64,000 nucleotides of DNA from positions 738,651 to 802,650 of the forward strand of contig JAWZYV010001861.1 of NCBI GenBank assembly GCA_038373885.1. Reading direction: 5' to 3'. Made by a program: the position numbers and the translations under genes. Within the stretch, counting starts at the first letter, position 1, and every line of letters begins with the position of its first letter. Shown here in pieces: positions 1 to 10,734 of the stretch. Origin of the DNA: Cheiracanthium punctorium (taxonomy: Eukaryota > Arthropoda > Arachnida > Araneae > Cheiracanthiidae). Below the pieces are notes generated by a model. It searched no databases. It was given only the letters and a program-made list of their open reading frames with translations, and was not told the origin of the DNA.

Positions 1-774
1 TATGACAGCTAGGTTACGACTTTTTTTCCATAATAACATCTACCATTTTCCATAATAACATCGACCACATCTACCATCTATTCCTTTTATTGATTTTCAA
101 AAAGCGACACGTTTTTAATGTGTATACGAACTCCGTACTTCCCATTTAGTAGTATGTGCCCCCATACACTAATGAGGTGATATGCAAAATTCCATCCTTT
201 ATCATAAAACGTCTCAGAGATACAGATATATTAGGGAATATATATAAATTTGAATGTTAACTTTTATCGCTAGAGTGGACAGGATTAAAACGTGTTACCA
301 TGTTTTCGAGACACATTGTGTATTACCTTTTATAATCTCTACAGTATAATCAAAGTTGAAACTAACAAACTTCTCAAAAACATTTTTGAAATTACTCACT
401 GTTATGTTGTATTATGGCATGCATGCACAAGGAGATTCTGCTTAGGGGAATTGCCTTGGGCAGAGGACATTTTATGAAACTACTAAAACCGTAAATACTC
501 TATTGGAATTATATTAAAAATTTACTTAAATCAACGATTTTAAATAGGGAGGTTTAAATAATTTTTAAAAGGGGTAATTTAAATAAACATCAATTTGGTT
601 TTATACATGTTGATTTTTAAAATACTATTTTACTTTGTTTAAAGGTATTAGGCGTGTTGTGCTTTGCGTTCTAAATTTTTTATATCGTATACGACAACAA
701 CAATAAATATCTTCATACATTCATTCATTAAAAAAAGCAAAAAAGCAAAATTAAAAAAATCGATCGGAAGTGAT
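1..774. other. AT-rich sequence without a gene
   Basis: I see no coding region in either strand. The only open frame (292-477) has no recognisable domain. Its last part overlaps the tail of a SINE-A copy (about 411-479). The rest is low-complexity A/T sequence with short poly-A runs. Confidence 0.6.
411..479 (-). mobile_element. SINE-A, 3' remnant
   Basis: The stretch holds TTGCCTTGGGCAGAGGAC, which matches the region just inside the tail of the complete SINE-A copy at 9406-9642. The tRNA-derived head is missing, so this is a decayed or truncated copy. The match is short. Confidence 0.35.
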
Positions 775-806
775 TCACAAAAGATAAAAGTTTTTATCTT
801 TTGTGA
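775..806. repeat. 32-bp perfect palindrome
   Basis: Two perfect 15-bp arms (TCACAAAAGATAAAA and its complement) are separated by GT. It could be a recombination scar or the end of a decayed element. No function can be assigned. Confidence 0.7.
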
Positions 807-902
807 GTTTTAGAGCCACTGGGAAAAGGTCGGCAAACCGTACTCTAACTAGAAGGCCGGCCCTGACTTCAATTAAAAATATATTTTACAAAAGATTTCA
901 TC

Positions 903-1705
903 TGGGTCATTCCACGTCAAATCAAACACAAAACTGGAGAAAGTTCACCAGAGCAACTTAGATTTTCCTCAAATTTTATATAGAGGATTTATGGGCTAAG
1001 ATATCAACAAATCTCAATTTTGAAGGTTCTACAATAATTAATTACCGAGAAATTAATTATGCAAATTTTTAAGTTTTCTGCAAGATGCGCCAAATTTTTT
1101 CTCAATTCCTTAAATAACGCCTTACCTGTAAAAGTTACTGAAGTGAAAATTTGTTTCTAGGAGTAACTTTTTACACTGATTCCAAAAATGTTATCGAAAT
1201 TTGCGTATCTTCTATAGTTTATGCATGAGCACTGCATTTGCTAAAAAACATCATGAATTTTTTTCGGCATGTCTGATCACAGACACATGTTTTAAATTTT
1301 TATATGTTGTTAAGATGGAATAACCCTACATTCCAAAAAAATTTCATCTTGGCTTTCTGCTCAGAAGCAGAGAAAAAAAATTGTATGTATGTGCTATGAG
1401 GAGTTTCATATGCAACATTTATACTGAACATGAAAAAATTTAGAAGCGTTAGTCAATTTTATTATGTCTTTTAAATTGATATCAGAAATTTAACTACTAC
1501 TCCGGGTATTTGCAAAAACTAGAAAATACATAAAAGTGCTTGTATCGGAAAACGTGAAACAAACAACAAAAAATGCATGTCACACACAGTGTTAAATTAA
1601 AAAGAATTCTTAAGTTAAAATTTTGAATTACTTTTAATTTAACCTTGTTGTTTTTGGCAGTCATCCATCAGCCAATAAATCTTTGGAATTCTGTATGACC
1701 AAGTC
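903..1705 (+). repeat. Left inverted arm of the foldback element
   Basis: The arm is A/T-rich and pairs with 3058-2336 plus 9203-9133. It is non-coding. It serves as an internal reference for the sequence of the right arm before the LTR element landed. Confidence 0.8.
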
Positions 1706-2335
1706 AATAGAAGGAACAAAGTTTATTGAAAGAATTCCTGTAAGTTACAGTACTTATTTACCTTTAACAGAATGCCAACTAAATTGTGCTTCGGCTAGTT
1801 TTGTGGATGGATACAGCAATTTGAATAGGTTTTACTGTATACTGTATTAAATTTTTATTGTTACGACAAGTAGCATAGGAATGTCAGGCACTTTGTCAAA
1901 TTGCACATTTGGTGATATATTGCAGAATAAATGTCATGTAACCAGTTATTCACGGCAAACTTTTACGCCTGCCCTCCTAGGAGGATTATATTCGAAATGT
2001 TCTGAAATCGACTTTTAGGCATTCTTGAGTGTTGTGCATTTTACAGTAAGAATTTTACCGATATCTCTTTTCTTCTTTGAGATCCCACAGAATATGTGAA
2101 AACAAAATTCTGGGCTTTATCCTCCATAAATTACGAATTTTGGAAAATACACTCTGATCTAGAACCTACGCTATAAAATCCCACCCGTGCTAAATTTCGT
2201 GTTATTAGCTTCAGTAGTTTTGGCTAGGCAAAATATTGACATACGGAAAACAGATAAAACTTTCCTGTAGACCTAATATATATATATACATATATATGCT
2301 TTATTAAACATTGTTCTTTCTTCTGAGTTCAATAT

Positions 2336-3058
2336 CATACAGAATTCCAAACATTTATTGGCTGATGGATGACTGCCAAAAACAACAAGGTTAAATTAAA
2401 AGTAATTCAAAATTTTAACTTTAGAATTCTTTTTAATTTAACACTGTGTGTGACATGCATTTTTTGTTGTTTGTTTGTTTCACGTTTTCCGATGCAAGCA
2501 CTTTTATGCATTTTCTAGTTTTTGCAAATACCCGGAGTAGTAGTTAAATTTCTGATATCAATTTAAAAGACATAATAAAATTGACTAACGCTTCTAAATT
2601 TTTTCATGTTCAGTATAAATATTGCATATGAAACTCCTCATATATAAGCACATACATCAATTTTTTTTCTCTGCTCCTGAGCAGAAAGCCAAGATGAAAT
2701 TTTTTTGGAATGTAGGGTTATTCCATCTTAACAACATATAAAAATTTAAAACATGTGTCTGTGATCAGACATGCCGAAAAAAATTCATGATGTTTTTTAG
2801 CAAATGCAGTGCTCATGCATAAACTATAGAAGACACGCAAATTTCGATAACATTTTTGGAATCAGCGTAAAAAGTTTCTCCTAGAAACAAATTTTCACTT
2901 CAGTAACTTTTACAGGTAAGGAGTTATTTAAGGAATTGAGAAAAAAGTTGGTGCATCTTGCAGAAAACTTAAAAATTTGCATAATTAATTTCTTGGTAAT
3001 TAATTATCGTAGAACCTTCAAAATTGAGATTTGTTGATGTCTCAGCCTATAAATCATC
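2336..3058 (-). repeat. Right inverted arm of the foldback element, inner part
   Basis: This is the reverse complement of roughly 980-1705. It ends in CATC (3055-3058), the target site duplicated by the retrotransposon. The remaining ~70 bp of the arm lie at 9133-9203. Confidence 0.8.
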
Positions 3059-3545
3059 TGTGGCGTCTGATCTTCATTCGCCACCAGTGTTTGTGCACCA
3101 ACTGAACTGTTCCGAGAATTAACGTCGGAATCAACTCTAGCGATGCTCCAGATGCGTTTCAGTGTCTATGGTTCACGAGACTGGAGTCGAGCGCCACCTC
3201 ACTTGTACTGCTGTGCAGCCAGTATGCAAATACTGTGCAGAGTATAAAAAGCTTGCACGTGCAGTACTCGCAGCAGCATAATTTTGTCAGTTCCCTAGTT
3301 AAGCGCTAGCGTATAGCTGAGTGCATAAGGCCCGACCGTACTATGGCGGCTCTTGCACCTGGAACTTTATAATTTATATTCCGATAATCTTTGTTCTGTT
3401 ATTTTGTTTGTTGAGTTTAAATAAAAGTTGTTAGTTACTGTTCACCTTGTCTTTTAATAAAATTAATGATGATTAGCAAAAAAGTAAAAACCTTCTGATA
3501 TAAGTAAAGTGTGGCTTCCGTAAACTAAAAGTTGGAAGACCCACA
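3059..3545 (+). repeat. 5' LTR of element 1
   Basis: The LTR begins TG and ends CA. A TATA box (TATAAAA) lies at 3243-3249 and a polyadenylation signal AATAAA at 3420-3425, so a U3-R-U5 order is plausible, with transcription starting about 30 bp past the TATA box. It is ~99% identical to 8644-9128. Confidence 0.93.
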
Positions 3546-3547
3546 AG

Positions 3548-3560
3548 TGGTGACCCGGAC
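3548..3560 (+). other. Putative primer binding site of element 1
   Basis: TGGTGACCCGGAC begins two bases after the 5' LTR, the position where tRNA-primed reverse transcription starts in Ty3/gypsy elements. I could not assign the tRNA from memory. Confidence 0.5.
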
Positions 3561-5190
3561 TATGAATAACTTCTGACGGCTGTTGACTTTGAATAATTTT
3601 TGACGGCGGTCGACAAGCGTTCCTGAAATCTGGTATATCAGGATTGGGTGATCTGGAGTTTTGGACTCTTCAAGTGAAAGCTGTGTGTGTATCTTTTTAA
3701 AGTCATCTGGTTCAGGTGGAAATTTTTCAAGACTTATGAAGTGCAATAAAGTGCCAGCGTAAAGCAGTGAACCCGAGTGAAAGTTTGGAAATTAACTTGC
3801 AGCTACTTCTCTCCTGCACTGTGTCCCGGCGCTCTAGTGTTGCGGTAAAGTCGATTACTTTTGAAATTAAGGTATTTTAAACATGTTCGGTAACAGAAAG
3901 CATGTTTATACACTTTTTTCATATAATTGATTTTGAAACATGTTTGGGGATAATACCGTAAGCGGGTGTCCATCGCCAAGGGAGATGCGTCGCCAAAGCT
4001 TACTATTTGTAGTAAACAGTCCTGGCAGCGTTGCCAATCGAGATTAGCTATTCGGCCACCCGTCCGGCGGAGTTGTGTTGTTTTATGATGTCATGAGAAA
4101 CTATACTGTTGGAAGGAATTATGTGATTGGTTGAACGAATTTCAAGGAGTTTAACTGGCAAAATAACTGAACTTGAATTCGCGGGGAAGGAAGTCGTGTC
4201 GTGTCGTCTGCTGAAGTTTTGTATTTTATAATGGTTATTTTTGACAAGTGTAATTTTTGCTTGGTTTTATAATAAATGTAGGTAATTTGTGTAGAGCTGT
4301 AATGATATCGGTTCGTTTATACGCTGAGTTGTTTCTTATTTCTTTATGAAGTCAATTGCGACAAACATTTGAAAATGTTGCGACTGTGTTGAGGTACAGT
4401 TGTTATGCTTATTTGAATGCTTCTGATGGATTTATTTTGAGATGAACGCACGTTGTTCATGGATAGAATTTAAGGTATGTGGTGCTTTTATTTATTTAAA
4501 TGTTTATTCCTTGGTTTACGGTACACCAGTGTATAGTTGAGAATATTTATGGTCTTATGTTTTCATAATTATGTAAGGTTTTCAGTATGTTATGTTATTT
4601 TTTTGTGAATTGGGATGAAAAAGTAAAAATTTTTAAGGTTTTAAGAGGGATGGTTAACTTTATTTGTGATATGCATTTGCTCCTGATTTGCAGAATTCCC
4701 GTACAATTTCTAGGTTTAATATGAATAAATATGTAAGGATTTTTGAGTTGGGACTATATTCCGTATACGGTGCCTTGTTTACATGTCAATGGTTTGTTTA
4801 CAAATCATTGGCGAACAATCTGACGCGAGAGTGAGCGATGCACCGCCAACTGCCGGTGGTAGTTGTGACTGGCAACCATAAAGAATACGTGTTTCGTCAG
4901 GTTTGGGAATTGAAATTGTTTGCGTTATTGATGGAAGGGAATGAAATGTGTTATGTTAATATAAGAAAAGAATTTGTGGGTGCTTGTTAGAAATATAGTA
5001 CGTTATAAGCCGGTGGGTGTTGGGGACATTTCTGAGCGGTTATTAACCAAAAAAATAGAGGTAAGTGTTCTTTTTTAACGAATCTTTCGATGTTTAAGGT
5101 TTTTAATGTGAATTTTAAATTGATATTTGAAGTGTTTATGTTTTCGTAAGTGCTATTTACGTGCTATTCTAATCATACTGACTTTATAAG

Positions 5191-5640
5191 AGGTGTACAA
5201 CTAGGTTGTTTAATCCACCGATGTTTTTTTGAGTTGAAAACGGGCCAGTGTTTGCCCAGTTTACATTAGCTGTACAACTAGGTTGCTTAGTTCACTGTTG
5301 TTGTTTTTTTTTAGTTAAAAACGGTCCACTGGTTGCGTAGTTTACATAGCTGTACAACTAGGTTGCTGAATTCACTGAGGTTTTTTTAGTTAAAAACGGG
5401 CCACTGGTTGCCTAGTTTAGATAGCTGTACAGCTAGGTTGCTGAATCCACTGAGGTTTTTTTAGTTAAAAAACGGGCCACTGGTTGCCTAGTTTAGATAG
5501 CTGTACAGCTAGGTTGCTGAATCCACTGAGGTTTTTTTAGTTAAAAACAGACCACTGGTTGCCTAGTTTAGATAGCTGTACAACTAAGTTGCTGAATCCA
5601 CTGGGGTTTTTTTAGTTAAAAACGGACCACTGGTTGCCTA
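5191..5640 (+). repeat. Tandem array, ~76-bp unit
   Basis: About six units each contain GTACAACTAGGTTG, a T-run, TAGTTAAAAAC and GGTTGCCTAG. The spacing of GCTGTACA is 80, 75, 76 and 75 bp. The first units are the most diverged, and the last four are near-identical, indicating expansion at the right side. The related copy at 18.1-18.5 kb has only about two units. Confidence 0.85.
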
Positions 5641-5649
5641 GAATGACTA

Positions 5650-5715
5650 GTAAACATGGCGACAGTCGCTGGAGCTTGGCGGTCGCCAAGCTCCAGCGAC
5701 TGTCGCCATGTTTAC
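5650..5715. repeat. 66-bp perfect palindrome
   Basis: Two 32-bp arms with no mismatch flank a 2-bp spacer (5682-5683). The arms contain GCGACAGTCGCTGG. Imperfect copies of the same motif lie at 18165-18235. It could extrude a cruciform. The position next to the family terminus suggests a structured transposon end. Confidence 0.9.
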
Positions 5716-5755
5716 ATGGGGTGGGCACCGGCTTGTATGATTTTACCTTAAGAAA

Positions 5756-6053
5756 TTGACTTTGGATTTAGGGCTGCGTCGCGAATTTCCATGGACTTTC
5801 ATAATAGCTGAAGTCACGCGACCGATATTAGGCGCAGACTTCCTCGGTAATTATGGAATTTTGGTAGATATAAAAAATTGCAAATTACGCGACCCCCTCA
5901 CCACAATTTCAACTAAAGTTCCTGTAGTCAACACATCGGTGATAGAATTGCAAACTGTTTTTAAAGAATCTAAATATCATGAATTACTAACAGAATTTCC
6001 CAGCATAACCAACCCAGCTTCATTAAAAAACACGAAGAAAAAGCAATGTTTCT
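5756..6053 (+). pseudogene. Protease C-terminal remnant of Ty3/gypsy pol
   Basis: The frame encodes the C-terminal half of a retropepsin: a LDLGLRR strand followed by PILGADFL and VDIKN, as in arthropod Ty3/gypsy proteases. The upstream half with the active-site aspartate is missing because 3871-5747 sits there. The frame runs on into the protease-RT linker and is lost near 6040-6053, where homology moves to another frame. Confidence 0.75.
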
Positions 6054-7380
6054 CATTATATTTTAACTAAAGGCCCACCAGTGTCTTCGAAAGCTCGTAG
6101 ATTAGCTCCCGAAAAGCTGAAAATTGCAAAACGCGAAATTTCAAAATTATTGGATGAAGGGATTCTAAGACCTTCAACTATTCCTTGGGCAAGTCCCATA
6201 CACTTAGTTCCAAAAAAGAATGGGAATGGAGGGTATGTGGCGATTTTCGTAAATTGAACGCCATAACAATCCCCGATAAATATCCCATTCCTCACATACA
6301 AGATTTTTCGCATGCTTTGCATAACAAGCAGATCTTTTCTCGTCTAGATCTAATAAAAGCATATCATCAGATTCCGTTGGATAAAGACTCTATTCCAAAA
6401 TCTGCGCTAATTACGCCATTTGGATTATTAGAGCACAAATTCATGTGCATGCTCTTATCCAATGCTGCCCAAAGTTTCCAACGATTCATAGATGAAGTGC
6501 TCAGAAATTTAGATTGCTGCTTTGCATACTTAGATGATGTGTTAATCGCATCAAGTACAGAGGAACAGCACCTAGAAGATCTAAAAGCAGTATTTAAGCG
6601 ATTAGATGATTATGGTGTAGTTTTGAACGTCGAAAAATGTGTTTTTGGCCAAACGCAAATTAATTTCCTAGGCCATACGGTTTCTAGCAAAGGGTTATTT
6701 CCTCTACCCGAAAAAGTAGAAACCTTAAATTTTCCTTTACCTAACACTGTACAGGAATTACGACGTTTCTTAGCAATCTTAAATTTCTATCATAGATTTT
6801 TGAAAGGAGCTGCCGCAATACAAGCTCCGTTATACGAACTTTGTAAAGGCTCAAAAAAGAACGATCGCACTAAAATTGATTGGTCGGAAGACCTAACTCA
6901 AAAATTTTCGGAATGTAAAGATCTTATTTCAAACGCAACTTTACTTTCGTATCCCGAACCCGATGCAGAACTAGCCTTAATGGTTGATGCATCGGATTTT
7001 GCGATCGGCTCTGTATTGCAGCAAATTCGCAATGAAATTGGCGAACCTCTCGCATTCTTTAGTAGAAAGCTTACTAATCCCGAAAAAAACTATAGCACGT
7101 ACGATCGTGAACTACTAGCCATTTACAGTTCGGTTCGACACTTCCGATATATGTTGGAAGGTCGGATATTTACAATATACACTGACCACAAATCTTTAAC
7201 ATTTGCTTATTCAAAAAACAGCAAAAGTGCATCACCCAGACAAAAAAGACATTTAGAATACATTTCACAATTTTCCACAAACATAAAACACATATCTGGT
7301 AGCAAAAATATAGTCGCAGATTCATTATCCAGAATTGCTGGAATTTCGGAAATTAAACCACTAGACAATGTGGATTGTAG
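6046..7380 (+). pseudogene. Reverse transcriptase and RNase H of Ty3/gypsy pol, frameshifted
   Basis: The first RT segment (about 6054-6222, with the block around WASPIHLVPKK) is in frame 3. A one-base loss near 6220 moves homology to frame 2 (GDFRKLN onward). The catalytic YLDD lies at 6527-6538. The usual proline-phenylalanine-glycine motif before LSNAAQSF is lost: the frame reads FMCMLLSNAA at about 6441-6467, consistent with a 6-bp deletion in a functionally important motif. RNase H follows, with VDASD (~6983) and YDRELLAIY (~7100). In this family RT copies element RNA into DNA and RNase H removes the template. This copy should be inactive. Confidence 0.9.
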
Positions 7381-8655
7381 AGTGCTGGCGCAGACACAGT
7401 GCGGAGATAAAGAACTGGAAGAACTTAAATCTCAATCAAACCTAATATTTAAAGAGTTTAAACTAACAAATAGTTTGAATAGTCTATTCTGCGATACGTC
7501 GACTGGCAATATAAGACCTTACGTTCCAGAGCAGTTCCGGCAAGCAATTTTCCAAATGCTTCATAATCTCTCGCATCCTGGAATAAAAGCTACAGTGAAA
7601 TTGGTGAGCGACAGATTCATCTGGAAATCCTTAAGGAAAGATGTAGGAAATTGGACTAGAGCTTGCATAAACTGCCAGAAGTCGAAAATACAGAAACATG
7701 TCATTTCGCCAACGGGTTCGTATCCGCTGCCAAGGAGCAGGTTCAGCCATGTGAATGTGGATATCGTAGGTCCGTTACCTCCTTCCAAGGGATTCACATA
7801 TTGCTTAACTTGTGTAGATTTAGTAGATGGCCGGAGGTTTTTCCGATGCCAGACCAGACTGCCGAGACCGTGGCGACGACATTTTTTTCTGGTTGGATCT
7901 CGCGTTTCGGCGTACCCGACACTATTTCCACAGATCAAGGTAGGCAATTTGAAAGTCATCTCACTAGTAGCTTGGCAAGATATCTTGGAATGGAAAAAAT
8001 CCATACAACAGCTTATAATCCGTCTTATATAAATGGCTTAGTTGAGAGATTTCATCGCCAGCTGAAGGATGCTGTGAAAGCGCACGCTACAGAACGATGG
8101 ACTGAAGTAATGCCTGTGATCTTGCTTGGCATCCGAGCCTGTTTTAAAGAAGACATACAAGCCACAGTGGCAGAAATGGTGTATGGTTCACCTTTGCGAC
8201 TGCCTGGCGAGTTCTTCAAAGACTCTGGACCAGCAATAGTTCAATCAGAATTTCTTCAGATGTTGCGAGAGCATATGCAGAAGTTACGACCTGCACCCAT
8301 GTCTCGTCATAATGTGCCTAACATTTTTGTGCACAAAGAACTAAAAAACTGTTCGCATGTGTTCGTCAGACAAGATATAGTGCGAAAACCACTCCAGCAA
8401 CCATACGACGGTCCTTTCAAAGTTATTTCTCGTCAGACCAAGCACTTCACACTGGACATAAGAGGCATACAGAAAGTTATTTCCATTAACCGCCTCAAAC
8501 CAGCCTACCTGCTAAATCCAGCTATTTTGCAGGATGAAAAGAAGACTCCTAATCCTACTGAAAGTAAAGGCATGACTTTGCGGTCCGGTAAGAAGGTGAA
8601 CTTCTGTGACCAAGTATCGTCTAGCCGACTGGAGGGGGAGTCTTGTGGCGTCTGA
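7381..8655 (+). pseudogene. Integrase of Ty3/gypsy pol, one internal frameshift
   Basis: The zinc-binding HHCC motif is visible (HNLSH near 7561, CINCQ near 7668). The first catalytic aspartate is in VNVDIVG (~7751). A small deletion near 7816-7826 shifts homology from frame 2 to frame 1. The second aspartate (STDQG, ~7927) and the glutamate (GLVERFH, ~8036) are retained in the new frame, followed by the insect-type block GSPLRLPGEFF and the C-terminal RLKPAYL. The frame runs through the polypurine tract and stops 12 bp inside the 3' LTR. All three DDE residues survive, but not in one protein. Confidence 0.9.
8631..8640 (+). other. Polypurine tract of element 1
   Basis: GGAGGGGGAG ends three bases before the 3' LTR, the position where plus-strand DNA synthesis is primed in LTR retrotransposons. 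Confidence 0.85.
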
Positions 8656-9128
8656 CCTTCATTCGCCACCAGTGTTTGTGCACCAACTGAACTGTTCCGA
8701 GAATTAACGTCGGAATCAACTCTAGCGATGCTCCAGATGCGTTTCAGTGTCTATGGTTCACGAGACTGGAGTCGAGCGCCACCTCACTTGTACTGCTGTG
8801 CAGCCAGTATGCAAGTACTGTGCAGAGTATAAAAAGCTTGCACGTGCAGTACTCGCAGCAGCATAATTTTGTCAGTTCCCTAGTTAAGCGCTAGCGTAAA
8901 GCTGAGTGCATAAGGCCCGACCGTACTATGGCGGCTCTTGCACCTGGAACTTTATAATTTATATTCCGATAATCTTTGTTCTGTTATTTTGTTTGTTGAG
9001 TTTAAATAAAAGTTGTTAGTTACTGTTCACCTTGTCTTTTAATGAAATTAATGATCATTAGCAAAAAAGTAAACCTTCTGATATAAGTAAAGTGTGGCTT
9101 CCGTAAACTAAAAGTTGGAAGACCCACA
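8644..9128 (+). repeat. 3' LTR of element 1
   Basis: It matches 3059-3545 with about five substitutions and a 2-bp deletion. A TATA box lies at 8828-8834. It is followed by the duplicated CATC (9129-9132). Confidence 0.93.
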
Positions 9129-9405
9129 CATCTATATAAAATTTGAGAAAAATCAGAGTTGGTGTGGTGAACTGCACTGTTTGATCTGACGTGGAATGAC
9201 CCATCTCTGTTGTTTCATGGAAGTGGAGTTTCTATATGCTAAACACACGGCGGCTAAAACCTAAGTATCGCAAATTGAGCTTGTTAGTGGTTAAGTAAGA
9301 AAACGAGAATGGTTTTTTGTTGCTAAGTTATGAATTTGATCTGTGCTCTCCCCAAGTTACTTTTCTTCTTTATTTTTTTTCCTCTGACGACTTATCCAGT
9401 ATGGT

Positions 9406-9642
9406 TTGGTTTGTGTGGTTAAGGCAACGCTACATTTGGACGATCTGCCTGCGATACGGGGCGCCTTGGACGGAGGACTTTCTAAGGAGTTCTAACGCGT
9501 ATTCACGTTACATCTGGAGAAAACGGACCAAAACTCCAGACCGTTAGATCGACAACCGCTCGATGGGACCCGAACCTGGACCTTCACACTTCAGCCATCT
9601 ACTATTTTGAATGACTTATCCACTCTGCCATGGTGGGGCTAC
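9406..9642 (-). mobile_element. SINE-A, complete copy
   Basis: A 237-bp unit is flanked by the 10-bp direct repeat CCAGTATGGT (9396-9405 and 9643-9652), the mark of target-primed retrotransposition. On the minus strand the head carries a pol III A box (TGGCAGAGTGG) and B box (GGTTCGGGTCCC), resembling a Leu- or Ser-type tRNA. A body follows with TCTGGAGTTTTGG, AATACGCGTTAGAA and the tail AACCACACAAACC. It is non-coding and would depend on a LINE reverse transcriptase. This is the best reference copy in the window. Others lie near 10.7, 12.1, 25.2, 31.3, 38.7, 41.8, 42.9, 43.7 and 46.7 kb. Confidence 0.9.
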
Positions 9643-9959
9643 CCAGTATGGTATTGAAAATATTTTAAGATTGAGTCTCATACTCAACCAGTCTGGGTCA
9701 CATGCGATGGTTATTTGGATTAGCATATATAAATTTATAAATATTTTAACTTTATTCCATTAGTTTTATTTTCATATACTATATTAAGGAACATATACTA
9801 TGTAACATAATACTATTTAAGGAAATATTCTAATCATGATTTAATTCGACTTCGAGAGTTTGATGTACTTGAACGTTTAGATGTCTTCGGAATTCATTTA
9901 CACTATTTTTACGGTTATGCATGCATGCATGTATGTGTGTGTATGTGAGTGTGAACCCG

Positions 9960-10285
9960 ATATCTCCTAAAGGGTGCGTTCGATTAGGCTCAGATTCGGT
10001 ATGTATATTATAGGCCACCGTCGTATGACCGGTATTGGTTTTGGTGTGTATAGGACGTACAGTTTTTTTACATGGTTACAAAAAAGATTTCTTATACATT
10101 GCAGCCTATGGAAGGGAATACTTAAGTGTGCTACTCTCTAAATGAAGAATTCGAATAAGTTCAAATTGGGTATGTATATTATAGGTCACTGTCACAAAGT
10201 CTGTGTAGATTTTGGTATGTATAGAGCTAATAGTTTTTATGCTACAAAAAATTATTCTAATACATTGCGGCTTGTTTACTCAAAT
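9960..10285 (+). repeat. Dispersed repeat R2, two tandem units
   Basis: Two related ~180-bp units share GTATGTATATTATAGG, a CACTGTCACAA-type block and TAGATTTTGGTATG. The same unit occurs at 25265-25545 and, inverted, at 41690-41825 and 41990-42175, each time next to SINE-A sequence. It is non-coding and of unknown class. Confidence 0.7.
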
Positions 10286-10734
10286 TAAGTGCAATAGCAT
10301 CTGACTACTGCACTCGATTGAGTTGAATCAAATTCATAAAGATCCTTTGGTAAAGATAAATTTTCGGAAATTTGAGTGAAGTCACTCCAGATTTTTAATA
10401 TTGTAAATGAGTAGAAATCGGTTGGTATTGCATCTTTCATACTCTATCGAATATTAAATTTTTTGCAGCTGGAAAAAAAAAAAAAAGAAAGAGGAAAAAA
10501 AAACTATAAAAATATCTGAAACGGATGGTTTTTTATTTTTTCAGCTTCTTTTTTCTTTTTCTTTCTATGTTTGTCTTCGTATCTGTACAAAATTTCAAAC
10601 CGATCAGAAAGTCGTTTTGAAGTAAATGCTGAATATATGCACACATGCATGGTATGTTCATTTTTATTTCTATAATTTTTCTGTTTTTATATTTCTATAA
10701 TTTTTTTGTTCACTTTTGTTTATTTGTGTTGTTA
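10286..10734. other. Non-coding, polypurine and polypyrimidine tracts
   Basis: An A-rich purine run (10470-10505) is followed by a T-rich pyrimidine run (10530-10565). I see no gene or element. Confidence 0.5.

Larger units (their letters stand above)
3871..5747 (+). mobile_element. Foreign segment occupying the gag region of element 1
   Basis: No Gag coding is detectable here. The right part (about 5190-5747) is homologous to 18136-18533 in reverse orientation, a copy outside any retrotransposon, so it belongs to an independent dispersed family. The homology stops exactly at TTTTACC. The segment is bracketed by TTAA-GGTA (3867-3874) and TACC-TTAA (5744-5751), which suggests TTAA-targeted insertion, but the terminal repeats are weak beyond GGTA. 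Only ~325 bp of retroelement leader remains upstream, too little for gag. A gag deletion therefore accompanied or preceded the insertion. Confidence 0.5.
3059..9128 (+). mobile_element. Ty3/gypsy LTR retrotransposon (element 1), defective
   Basis: The LTRs (487 and 485 bp) start TGTGGCG and end CCCACA. CATC is duplicated at 3055-3058 and 9129-9132. Joining the flanks at one CATC recreates the site predicted by the foldback left arm, which confirms the boundaries. The order protease-RT-RNase H-integrase is that of Ty3/gypsy. I counted about five substitutions and one 2-bp indel between the LTRs (~1%), so the insertion is fairly recent. The pol reading frame is broken at least three times. Gag and the N-terminal part of protease, including the catalytic aspartate, are absent, and a foreign segment (3871-5747) occupies that place. 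Confidence 0.93.
903..9203. mobile_element. Foldback DNA element with ~0.8-kb inverted repeats, split by an LTR retrotransposon
   Basis: The left end TGGGTCATTCCACGTCA is mirrored at the right end (9187-9203). The left arm, 903-1705, reads in reverse complement through 2336-3058 and continues at 9133-9203 beyond the retrotransposon. Without that insertion the element is about 2.2 kb: two arms of ~0.8 kb around a ~0.63-kb unique centre. The centre (1706-2335) has no convincing frame, so the copy is non-autonomous. I could not identify its own target duplication, and the superfamily is unknown. Arm divergence is visible as scattered substitutions and small indels. Confidence 0.8.
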
